From: Datisca glomerata
Lineage: Eukaryota; Streptophyta; Magnoliopsida; Cucurbitales; Datiscaceae
Length of the DNA: 64,000 nucleotides
Reading direction: 5' to 3'
Assembly: GCA_003255025.1 (NCBI GenBank)
Contig: QANY01004770.1
Span: forward strand, 667,790 to 731,789
The notes beneath the pieces were generated by a model. That model was not told the origin of the DNA and ran no database searches. It saw nothing but the letters and a program-made list of their open reading frames with translations. Shown here in pieces: positions 24,603 through 35,012 of this stretch (position 1 is its first letter; each line of letters opens with the position of its first letter). A program made the translations under genes and the position numbers.

Positions 24603-24832
24603 TAATTCTTTAATTGTCAAATAAATTCGGATGACCTCTTATAAAAGAGGTGAGTTCATGTGGCTTCCCATAAAAAAGGTCTGACAACCTCTGGTCAAAG
24701 AGGTCCTTAAAGAGAACTTGTCAACCGACGTAAAGGACCTCGTCAAACGGGGTAAAAGATCTCATTTGGCGTCCTCTTCGAACGAGGTTCACCGGCGGTA
24801 ATAATTATTTTATTAAACTGACGGAATCGCAT
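24603..24832. repeat. Scattered GACCTC/GAGGT inverted motifs
   Basis: Short words GACCTCTTATAAAAGAGGT, GGTCAAAGAGGTCCTT, GACCTCGTCAAACGGGGT and a CTCTTCGAACGAGG palindrome occur within 230 bp, and another (GAGGTCCTAATGACCTCGTC) appears at about 25203 beyond the MITE. They look like pieces of one repeat split by the MITE insertion. Confidence 0.4.
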
Positions 24833-25172
24833 AAAAAATGAAAGGTTCAGTTGATTTTTTATATGTGTTCGGTTAAAAAAATGAGAGAGTTGAAGTGTCA
24901 GTTCAATTCAAAATTTTGAAAATTTTCGAACCGAACCAAACCAAATATTAAATTCATATTATTTTTATTATTTTTTATATATGATTTCATATCAAACTAA
25001 ACCGAAACATAACTTTGATTTTTATATTATTATTTTTTAATAATACCATTTAAAAATTATTTTTTAATTAATACTACTGAACCGAAGAACCCAACTGAAT
25101 CGAAACTCGTAGTTCTGTTCGGTTTGGTTCTTTGACATGAACGGTTCAGTTCAGTTTGGTTTTATTGCCGAC
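24833..25172 (-). mobile_element. GGTTCGG-type MITE, minus orientation
   Basis: Read on the minus strand this matches the element at 63401-63677: shared blocks include GATTTTTTATATGTGTT(T/C)GGTT and an ATTATTTTTTAATAATA(C/T)CATTTAAAAAT run, on the plus strand here. Terminal repeats are decayed and the ends approximate. Confidence 0.6.
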
Positions 25173-25321
25173 CTGAAATTTCATGAACCCCCATAAGATT
25201 CACGAGGTCCTAATGACCTCGTCAAGCCTAAACTATTTTTATATTTTCTTTGTTTCCAAAAAATCAAAAGAAGACACGGAAATAAAAAAAGAAATAAAGG
25301 TAAAAAAAAGAAAAAAAGAAA

Positions 25322-25819
25322 TTTTGTCTACATTTTGACATAATTTTCTTAGAGCAGAATAAACGTACCTCTTCTGTTTTATCAGTAGATGTATTAATAC
25401 ATAGGTCTTCAGGTGAAGGAAACGTGTCGAAAAAGTCTTTTAGAAGTGTGTTGGGGAAGTCTCACAAAACATAATGTCTGTCTTAGATTGGATAAAAGAT
25501 AGATGACATTGACATAAAGCGTTCAACACTAAATGTCGAATTGATCTGACGGAGGCTTTCATGTCATCCTATCATGGCTATTGGACCTGTTGAGTGCTAC
25601 TTTCAACGAGTAGTGATGACCTTATGCTCGTGGCTATCTGCACTCTCTTTGCGCACCCTATCCCTGCTTGTATATGTGCTTGAGTCTGTGCAACCTGAGC
25701 ATCCTCAGTACTAACTAGATGAGGTTGATCATTTTCCTCCAAAACTTTCTTTCATCAAGGCCTCTGATGCAAAACAACACGTGGCGTCACGTCATTGGTG
25801 GTCGAGAAAACACCCATAA
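25322..25819. repeat. Left copy of a ~500-bp direct repeat (possible LTR of an outer element)
   Basis: This matches 34430-34940 in the same orientation over about 500 bp, with shared blocks such as TGACATAATTTTCTTAG-like, CATAAAGCGTTCAACA, TGTTGAGTGCTACTTTC and TCATTGGTGGTCGA. The pair encloses about 8.6 kb of nested repeats. No TG...CA ends or clear target duplication are obvious, so LTR status is inference; a segmental duplication is the alternative. Confidence 0.7.
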
Positions 25820-26111
25820 TAGATGCCCTCAATCAAAGACTTGGGTGGCTTTTGATTAGCTAGGTCTAAAGATTTCATTACCCGAGCTCTTCTTTCGAGC
25901 TGCCTTTGTGGGGTGATAGGCTAAGAGCTTCGCCCGCCGTGGGTATTTCACACTTGCATTTAGAATTTGTTCCTTAGGAAGGATTACATCGAATAGAATT
26001 AATTGCATGCCCCCATGCGTTATTTCACCTTTTTGTGGTTCAAGGCCATTAATGGCGTGTGGGAGTGCGTGATGGAAAATGGCTCCCTTGTGTCACTTCA
26101 TTCTAACGTTT

Positions 26112-27572
26112 TGTAACGCCCTGATTCTCGAGGGTTAAACATGCTTGAAATTTCACAATTCAAAATTTCTCAATTCAATTAAAACCCTAATTTTAACGTT
26201 AAATAGCTGAAGCATAAAATTACTTTAAAAGAATATTAACTCATCAAACTGAAATAAATGATTCATTAAACTGTAATAAAGTGAAGCACGAACATCCATA
26301 AGACATGAAAGATTAAACATGAATATTCATAAATTTTTAAAATAACAGAAGTCAAACTGAAATCATAATATTATAATTAGACTTAGAAATCATAATCATA
26401 CTTGTTATGGCAGTCCCTCACTGCTGCTGCTCACCATCATCCGCAACGTAATCATCTATTGGGGGGTGAGTATTAAAATTCTCAGTAAGTAAATTCACAT
26501 ACTAATAAGTTTCACATGACATAAATGTAAACATACAACTCATGCAAATTTATTCCACACATTGACTGGTCACATAAAATACTTGTAACAACACACCAAT
26601 TTCATGATTAACATATAACTTGAACTTGTACTTATACATGCCAATACTTATACTTGCTTGATCATAACTCGACTAGACATATCCTTCGATTAACAACCTA
26701 ACCAGAACTGTTTCACAACTTGAACTTGAACTTGTAACATGAACGTGAACATGACAGATTGAGTGCCCTGAAACTTGATGTCACTTAAAGTTATCTGAAC
26801 CTTGAGGACGCTGACATGAACATGGTGACACCCAACCGTATAACTTGATAACATGATGTGAACAATCTGGTTACTTGATAACCAAGGGACACGACTAAGT
26901 CTACTTCTTGTTTACTTATCACTTTTTACTTGAATTAATATTCATATTTCACGTTATCACATATATATGAGCAAACATATAACTTGTTCATGAACATAAA
27001 TGATATAACTAATACATGTAAAACTCAAAATATAATCATACACAACATGGTAAATAATTTCATCATAATATGGAAAACAAATAAAACACTTGATTATAAG
27101 ATTGAACATAAAGAAATAATAAAAGAATTTCACATTATATATTCTACACTTACATAACATATGAACCGAATTATTATGTAAATCCACTACTTGGATTCGC
27201 TACGAATTAAATTCAGCAACTAATGGCCTGAAATCCAAAGATCTCATATCACAACAAATTCATATAATATCTACAATTATTTAATTAACTAAGTGAGGTT
27301 GGGAACAGGTGAAAACCACATCGGGTGTAAATTATCAAGTGGTTTAAAACGGTTCAACAAGGTTCGGGTGGTCTGAACTAGTTCGGTTCTACTATTTTAG
27401 GTTGGTTCGATCTGTTTTGGTTGGACCGGTTCGGTGGCCTAATTGAACCATTTTGGGTCGGGTCAACCACCAACTAGGCTACAAAGACCCAGCCGCAGTC
27501 CAAAACAGGGAAAAGAAAGAGAAAATATGGGGAAAATGTGAAATCGCTGGAGATTTCCACTGCTGATGGTGG

Positions 27573-27621
<49 letters not shown>

Positions 27622-28271
27622 AGGGAGAGACAGAGAGAACGAAATAGAGAGGGATAGATAATATATGAGAAAGAGGGAGAATATAAAGAGGAGAAACAGA
27701 GAGGAAGATGAATGAAAATGAGAGAGATCGAGAGGAATAAGGAGAGGGAGATGAAGGAGAAAGAGAGACAGGAAATAAAACAGCATAGAGAAAAGGAAAA
27801 TGAAGAAGAGAAGCATAGAAGAAAAACAAGAAAGGAGAAGCATACCAGAGGTGGAAGGTGGGGGCAATGGAGGAGCCATACGGGGGTATAGAGAAATAAG
27901 ACAAAAATTAGGAGAAAGGGGACTTTTCGCCAATTTTGGTTTATCACGGGATTGAAACTATAGGAAATTAATTAGGTTAGATATAGAGAAAAAGAAGAAG
28001 AAACAGAAGATGGAAAGAATCAAGAAGCTTACCACAACCTGAGATTGAAGACTGTAGAGGACAAGCCGAAGAATAGAGAGTACATAGAAAAAATGAAGAA
28101 TAAGAAGAGGGATAGGTGTTAGTTGTTTGTGAGACAAAAGTGCAACAATTATAGGGGTCATGAAAGATAAAATGAGAGAGTGGGGGAGACAGTTGAGTGT
28201 TATGCTTATATGGTATAAGTGGGGGGGTTGAAAATTACAAATCTACCCCTTATAATGCTTGGGGTATTACA
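26112..28271. mobile_element. Solo LTR A (2160 bp), chromovirus-like
   Basis: The segment begins TGTAACGCCCTGATTCTCG and ends GGGGTATTACA, with the five-base duplication CGTTT immediately on each side (26107-26111 and 28272-28276). It is the same family as 53827-56171. It contains a GGGGTGAGTA...CTCAGTAAGTAAATTC block typical, as I know it, of long Tekay/Del-type gypsy LTRs, and no internal coding region. The TG...CA ends, 5-bp duplication and absence of a second LTR support a solo LTR formed by recombination. The family name is inference. Confidence 0.75.
27577..27617. repeat. (GA)n microsatellite in solo LTR A
   Basis: About 20 uninterrupted GA dinucleotides, followed to about 27850 by degenerate purine-rich sequence. 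The long Ser/Leu-rich open frames on the minus strand here result from this purine bias and are not genes. Confidence 0.95.
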
Positions 28272-28276
28272 CGTTT

Positions 28277-29600
28277 AGTCTTCCGTAATTCTCTAATCGA
28301 TTTTTGAAATGGTCGTTTACCAGCTGTACGATGGTTCCATCAATTGCCATCATGGCCAACTTAAATAGCTCCATCAAATGAGCGGTTTCTTCTAGGCCTA
28401 TAAATAGGCGATTCCCCTTTTCCATTTCCTCCATCCTCGCCATTTTTGCCCTCGATTCTTCTTTCTCCCTTGTCAAAATAGTGATTCTTCCCCTTTTAGG
28501 GCCTTTTCTATCATTCTTTAAATGTCAACCCTCAAAGTTGTTGATGTTCCATTTGCGGTGATTCTCATGCCGTCGATAAAACTGATCGATGAATCATTTG
28601 TTTGTGTTGGCTACTAGCACATAATTGTAAAGCCCCTCTATTGCAAATCATTATCCTTAGGAAAGGTTTGCACATGTCATTTCTATACGCTAGTCGCTCA
28701 TTACAACATGGGCCAACATGCTTCAAGAGTAGGGGTTAATAACTCTTCCACTCGTATCCTTCTGGATAGTCTCAAACCTGAGCACAGTTGATGCCTTTTC
28801 CTCTTCTTTGTGGGAAAGATTGAAACCTTTTTTGTCCTCAGCTCATAATTATTTGCGGGTTGAGTTCTTGGTGTGGACAGAAAACCAAGCCATCGCGATC
28901 CTACGTCCCCCGCCGAAGAGCGATCGGAACCCTCAAGTTCTTATAAGAGTTCAGGGAAGCTGTGAAAACCTTACGACCACCATTCCCGACATGAGGGGGA
29001 TCTTTTAATTTTAAGTTAGCCTAGTAAGGGTTCACCTCTTTAACCGAGGAGATATTTGTACATTTACCTTTGCTTGTACTTGTAATCCATTTTTCCTTAT
29101 TAATAAAATTTCTTAAGTAACTTTGGCTCTTTTTTAGCTTTGCTCTTATTTATCCCCTTTGTCGCGTGAACTATAGTAAACATACCTTGAGTGGATATAT
29201 TTTACCTCGGTCAATCTTTTAATTTGGTCTAGATGAGACCTTTATCCTTTAATGTGTTCTTGTTAACCTGAGCTGTAGGGTCGTCTGGCCCCAAGCTTGA
29301 GTGATTTCCAAGACAGATTTGGTCTTTTCTTTTGGACAACCCTCTTTGAAGGAGTTCGGGGTTGTATAGACCTGTCATGACCTTTATGAATTAGAAAGTC
29401 TTTGCAACTGAAGTGAGCCGAGGAGTCGAGTTACGGCCAGCCTTCGTGTTTCCATCCGGGAGGTCTAGTGGGGCGATCCTTCACCTCATTAGGGGTTTAC
29501 CTTGAAATTCAGTTGAGCATACCTTCTCGTAGCTAAGATTTTTCCTCGTCTGGCTATCTAGAAAGCAAGTTATATTCCTTTGGCTTTTGGCCAGAGGTTA
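28277..29600. other. Unassigned interior of the nested repeat block
   Basis: This continues the sequence interrupted by solo LTR A (25820-26106). I see no conserved gag or pol motif on either strand. Short open frames (a 69-codon minus frame at 28267-28476 and a 66-codon plus frame at 28808-29008) show no recognised domain. It is probably the non-coding interior or the untranslated region of a decayed LTR element. Confidence 0.4.
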
Positions 29601-30069
29601 GGGGTGTAATCGATTCGATTTGGTTCGATTTAGAGGGTTTTCAAAAACCGAACCGCACATGCAGTTTTTTATAAAGAGAAACCGAACCGAACTGAAAAAT
29701 AATCTCAAACCGAATTAAACCACATTGTGAAAAAAATTGTAAATTATTAAAAAACTAAATTTCAATCTTAAACAAAACCTTATAGACGTATTAAAAAGAA
29801 CAATATCAATGAAAACTAAATCCCTAACAAATAAAAAATTTGGGAAGTAATATAAACACAATATTTTATAAACGAGTCATATATTTTTAGGGAAATATAT
29901 ATATATAATATTTCTTATATATTAATGCGGTTCGTTCATTTTTGGTGCGGTTTTCTTATAAAATCCACAAACTAAACCAAACCGCATAATTTTTGCTCAA
30001 TTGAAACTAAACCAAACCGCAAAAAATGCTTAAAGATTTCATCGGTTTGTGCAATTTTACTTACACCCC
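29601..30069. mobile_element. 469-bp MITE-like element with GGGGTGTAA ends
   Basis: It begins GGGGTGTAATCGATTCG and ends with the inverse TTACACCCC. Near both ends are multiple AACCGAACC / CGGTTTGG words, and the centre is AT-rich. No clear target duplication is seen. Confidence 0.6.
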
Positions 30070-30129
30070 AACTAGAGGGCCTTTCTTTTATCACCTATCT
30101 AGCCGTTTTTACTATGGATAAATCTTTGA

Positions 30130-32450
30130 GCTGAAACACTCGTCAAACGCCATTACCTTTGTCTTTCGAGCTATAGTGCTCGGAAGATATCCTTCCTTGA
30201 TGTTTAGCTAGACGTGTATGTTGGATCGAGTTTTAAAATTTGAGAAAAAATCAATGAAACAAGAACGGTTTGTAGGCGGAAAATAAAAAAAAATCACATC
30301 AACCATTTAATCATATTAAATATTAAAACCATACTTACGATTATGCATACTTAGTTAAACGTATTCGATAGAGGTAGAAACAACTTATACCTTATGTTGT
30401 ATCGGAGAATTTCTGATTTGGTGAAATCCTATTGATTGTCTTTGTGTTATTCGTTCTTCGTAGAACTCGAATCAACCTTCGTACTAACAACCACTCGTAG
30501 TATTCATAAGTATATCTCAATCGGATGTTGATCAAGAATTGGATGTAGCAGAATTTAAATACATACCCCTATATGCTAAATTACCAAGAAATGACCCCAT
30601 ATTATTTGATATTGCCGAAAATTGCATAACTCCCTAGAGTTAATGTTGTGTCCAAATTGATAAATTAAATTGACATCCATTAATTAATTAATTAATTTCT
30701 TTTATTTACTAATTATCCAATAATTAAAAAATAACTAATTAATTTATTTGAACTTTAATTACTTGCTCTTCACTAATTAACTGCCAACATCCATCACATA
30801 TGGGTACGGGAAATATACATTGGTCCAAACCACATTTTTGGTTTAACTGATGTTGTTTTTCATTCATGTCCTTATAAGTTACCCCTAAGATAGAATGGAC
30901 CCATATGAATACGGCTATAAAACTCAAATACTCAGCGAATTTATCTCCATAAATTCCTGACCCATTTAATCCTAACATCGTGCGACTCCACTATAAGTCC
31001 GATATCTAATCAACTCTAGATTCATGCGCGTTACACTTTCTATTGGTGCAAATAAACTCTTTTATTTCACGGTCCATATATTATTTTTAGATATTACCTT
31101 TTGTGAATATCAATAACAAGAGCAGGATGTAAAATTATCATTTTATGCCTTTAGTTATATTTTCATAACTCATTTATTGACTGTGAATAAAAAAGACATA
31201 ACATTGAACTGTTTCATACAGTTCACCATGTCTTATTCAATGATTTATTTTATCGAATATTTAGTCAAGTTAATTTATTCACACACCCATCAATAAAACA
31301 CAAGGTGATATTTTTGTATTTGCAATCTCGTCACGAATTTTTACATCTATGAATCACACAATTCCAACAGTGTTTAATCACGATCCCAACAACCGAGGTA
31401 TTGTCCGACAATTTGAACTCAATCCTTTAGCATATAAAAAATTGTAACTAACTAAGTCAAGTTTCATATTCACCTCAGGATAAAGATAATTAAAAAAATA
31501 CCCTTATATGTGTAATAATTAGATTTAGAGCTAGATAAACGACTTTGTTCTAAACTAATTGGTTACTGGTCTTTTCAACATGTTTCACAATATATTTAGG
31601 TCAATCGTTAGAGTCTCCACTCCCATGGTCCAAGATCAGTATCATTTGATTCAACCTAACAGACGTATTCGGACCTGATTGCTTAGTTATTTTTTAAGAC
31701 TGCGAATAACATTCTTAACTATTTCAGAAATGTTTGTCTGGAAAACCCCTCTGTCTTTAGTCTTCTTATGTTGACAATAGTTCTGGGATTTGAGTAAATT
31801 ATAAACACAGTTTAATTAATAAAAAAACTTTAATTCATTCATTAAATTCAGTAATACAAAATGCCAGAGAAATAACTAAATAATTATAAATAGTTATACC
31901 CTACTTTATGGACATAACTCTAATAATGTTTGCCCTAGGTAGACCCTCTAATCCTATCTGCGAGCATGAATACTCGGCATACATCTTTCCTTAATGTCTA
32001 GCCAGGCATGTCTGCCCTGGCTAGACCCTTGAATGTCGTCTGTGAGCAAGAGTACTTGACAAACATCTTTCTTTGGTTAGCCAGGCGTGTCTACTCTAGC
32101 TAGACCATTGAATCTCATCTGCGAGCATGAGTTTTTGGCAGACATCTTTCCTTGATGTATAGCCAGACATGTCTTCTCTGGCTTGAACCTTGAATCTCAT
32201 AGGTGAGCATGAGTGCCCGACATACATCTTTCCTTGATTGCTAGCCCGACGTGCCTACTCTGACTAGACCCTTGAATCCCATTTATGAGCATGGATGCTT
32301 GGTAGACATCTTTCCTTGATGTCTAGCCAGACGTGTCTGCTCTAGCTAGATCCTTAAATCCAATCTGCAAGCATGAGTGCTCGGTAGAAATTTTTCCTCG
32401 ATGTGTAACCAGGCATGTATGCAATGGCTAGACCATTGAATTCCAACTAG
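30130..32450. repeat. ~82-bp tandem array, interrupted by a 1.7-kb insertion
   Basis: Units contain CATCTTTCCTTGATGTCTAG, CCAGGCATGTCTGC, GGCTAGACCCTTGAAT and GAGCATGAGTGCTCGG (all with variants). The recurring CATCTTTCC occurs near 31982, 32063, 32143, 32225 and 32307, with a variant near 32389. A further partial unit lies at about 30160-30222, before the insertion at 30223-31925. Confidence 0.85.
30223..31925 (-). mobile_element. 1703-bp solo-LTR-like insertion in the tandem array
   Basis: The five bases ATGTT precede (30218-30222) and follow (31926-31930) the segment, and the array resumes on each side, so this is an insertion. Read on the minus strand it starts TATTAGAGTTATGTCC, which resembles the start of copia-type LTRs (TGTTAGAG...). 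No coding potential is seen (the 79-codon minus frame at 30739-30978 has no recognised domain). The ends do not show clean TG...CA, so the solo-LTR call is tentative. Confidence 0.55.
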
Positions 32451-32460
32451 TAGGCACTTC

Positions 32461-32822
32461 ACCAATCATCACTTTTTGTTTAATCCTAACTGGTGGGCTA
32501 GACATCTCAACAGTCATAATTTTTTGTTTAATCTTGACTGGTGGGCTAAAACACCTCACAAATCATCATTTTTTATTTAATCCGGAATGATGGGATAGAT
32601 CACCTCATCACTTATCACTTTTTGTTTAATGTCGACTGGTGGACTAGAACACTTCACCAATCATCACTTTTTGTTTGATTCTGACTGGTGAGCTAGAGCA
32701 CCTCACCAGTAATCATTTTTTGTTTAATCCTGACTATTGGGCTAGAGCACCTCACCAGTCATCACTTTTTGTTTAATTCTGACTAGTGGTTTGGAGCACC
32801 TCACCAGTCATCACTTTTTACT
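32461..32822. repeat. ~49-bp tandem array, seven to eight units
   Basis: Units contain CACCTCACCAGTCATCACTT, TTTGTTTAAT and CTGACTGGTGGGCTAGA, with the TTTTTGTTT anchor near 32473, 32520, 32567, 32618, 32667, 32716 and 32765. It follows the 82-bp array directly. Confidence 0.85.
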
Positions 32823-33036
32823 CATTCGTCGCACGTCGTAGAAGATTCGATCCTTGAAGACTGTAGGCTATCCAGATAATCATTAGCAAATAATCCTACA
32901 ACATATTCTATTTTTCCATAGAAATAGATTTGCTCGAAAATGACCTATGAGATATTAATCCTAAATCAGTAGAGAAAGAGACATTTTATCTGAAGACTAC
33001 CGGTAGGTACCTGATCTTTGTCACCCCTACATCCGC

Positions 33037-33083
33037 GGGGGGGGGGGGGGGGGGGGGNGGGGGGGGGGGGGGGGGGGGGGGGG
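33037..33083. other. Poly-G run with N: assembly gap artefact
   Basis: 47 positions of G with one N at 33058. Such a run is not expected in an AT-rich plant genome. It probably marks a badly closed gap, so the sequence on the two sides may not be truly adjacent. Confidence 0.8.
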
Positions 33084-34429
33084 TGCAAAGATAACCAAGC
33101 TCCTATTCCCTGAGCTCGTGGCCCTTCATATCCTGTCGGAGCCACTCATTGTCTATGTTTCTTCTCCGCCTTAGTTGTGAGACACCTTGAGCCTTGCACT
33201 CTAATCGGGGCATGAACGCTAATTTGTCCCAAGTTATCTTCTCTGGCGGTCTAACGTGAGTACAACTAACCATTCTGACCTTTCAAGTTTCTTTCTAGTG
33301 CTTCTCCTCGTGCACCTCGTCAGCTTTGGGCTCCTCTATCCTTGTGTTCCAATTTCCTCGTGCGCGAGCCTAAGAGGAATGCGTCTGTGCAGGGGTCTTG
33401 TAAATATCCTGATCTTGTTGAAATCTGGTGTGAGGAGTCTGGTAACTGTTTTTACCCACTCATCGGGTTTCGTTTCCTGACTCTATTAACGAGCCCATGT
33501 ACAAGTTTCGGCATGTCCTCCGTCCTTCCGTTTAACCTGAATCGGGGCTCTGTACTTCAACTGGGAATATGCCCTGTTCATCTGTCTGTGCAACACGATT
33601 TTCCTTTGTCTGAGCTGGAGCTTTGCAAAAGTGTTAGTGATAAAAAAAAGTCACCCAGGGGTGGGGTGGAGGGTGTCACACCAATATTTTCCTTTAGCTT
33701 CTGCATCTGCTCACATACTGCCCCCAACGGGCTCTTCAGGGGTTTTTGCCTTCATTCGCTTTCTGGTGACCTTTTTCTCCTCCTATATCCTCCTGGTATA
33801 ACCCCAATCAGAAACTTACAAAAGGGTAGCGCTTGGTCTTGCGAAGCTTGGTTTCACTCTGGTTCCGATTTCTTCGAGAGATGACAATTCCTCCAAGTTA
33901 AAGAGTCATTTTACTTTCTCACAAATGACTTTTTCCCATGGTTCTTTGGGTGCGTGATGACTATGACAGTGAGCCTTTGAGTCATGGGGGATGACCTTTC
34001 CCGTGCAAGTGACCGTCATGGTTTGAACGGTTTCTGACATGCCTTTCCTCCTTCAGCGTATGATTATTATGACAGTAAAAGATCTTTCCTCCGCCGGGGG
34101 AAGGGGTGAGTCCTCTCACTTACCCAGACTTCGTTGGCGTAGGGTGTCAAATCATCATCTCTTAAACATTAATGGATTTATAGTCATTCCCATAGACAAC
34201 ACCAACTATTGTAGCAAAATACTACAATAGAACAAATGTTGGTTTTCCAAGCTAAGAGCAAGCGTTCTCCTGACTGGGGGAATATGTAATGGTGATGTTA
34301 TATGTATCATTCCCTATGGCTAGAACTTTTCATAATCTTAACATCTGCGAAATACAAACAAAGAACCCTAAAGACGAGGAATCTGGGGCGTGATTGTCTC
34401 GCCTAAGGGTCTCTGATGTCTAAATCAGT
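33084..34429. other. Unassigned repeat-block sequence, no gene called
   Basis: This is relatively GC-richer than its surroundings. The longest open frame (33342-33884, 180 codons) has no recognised domain and Cys/Ser/Leu-rich composition. An imperfect repeat near 33950-34080 shares GATGACTATGACAGTGA / GATTATTATGACAGTAA words. It is probably the interior of the outer repeat element. Confidence 0.4.
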
Positions 34430-34940
34430 AATTTGTCGACATTCTGACATAATTTCCTTAGGGGAGAATAGGCATGCCTCTTCTGTTTATTGATAGATGT
34501 ATTAATATCTGGGTCTTCGGGTGGAGGAAGCGTGTCGAAGAAGTCTTTCAGAAGCGTGCTAGGGAAGCCTTACAAGACATGATGCATGTCTTCGAATCGG
34601 CAAAAGGGGCACGACCTTGACATAAAGCGTTCAACATTAAATGTTAAAATGAGCGGACGGGGGCTATCCTATCATCCTGTAATCTTGTCATGGCTATTGG
34701 GCGTGTTGAGTGCTACTTTCGACGAGTAATGATGACCTCGTGCTCGTGGTTATCCCAGCTTTCTCTGCGCACCCTATTCCTGCTCGTACATGTGTTCGCG
34801 TCTGTGCAACCCGAGCATCTTCAGTACTGACCAGGTGAGGTTGATCATTTTCCTCTGAAACTTTCCTTCATCGGGGTCTCTAATGCGGCGCGACACGTGT
34901 CGTCGGGTCATTGGTGGTCGAAAAAATACCCATAACAATA
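34430..34940. repeat. Right copy of the ~500-bp direct repeat
   Basis: Homologous to 25322-25819 in direct orientation. It is followed at 34946-35012 by a host-like stretch (CACAGTAAATATGAATAC...) that also lies left of the block at 24536-24602. Confidence 0.7.
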
Positions 34941-35012
34941 TTCATCACAGTAAATATGAATACAAAAATATCTTTTAATTGTACATTACTACAAAAAAAT
35001 CTCTAATTTCCT

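Noticed and set aside
27463..27947. Three overlapping Ser/Leu-rich open frames of 141-157 codons on the minus strand
   Set aside because: They result from the purine-rich (GA)n stretch of solo LTR A. All three frames are open because the strand lacks stop triplets; no domain or codon bias supports a gene.
30130..32822. CRISPR-like array
   Set aside because: The repeats are contiguous with no unique spacers, the units diverge, and the DNA is plant nuclear. They are ordinary tandem arrays.
33342..33884. 180-codon open frame on the plus strand
   Set aside because: No recognised domain, no splice context, overlapping another open frame, and within a transposon block. I cannot exclude an element-specific ORF.
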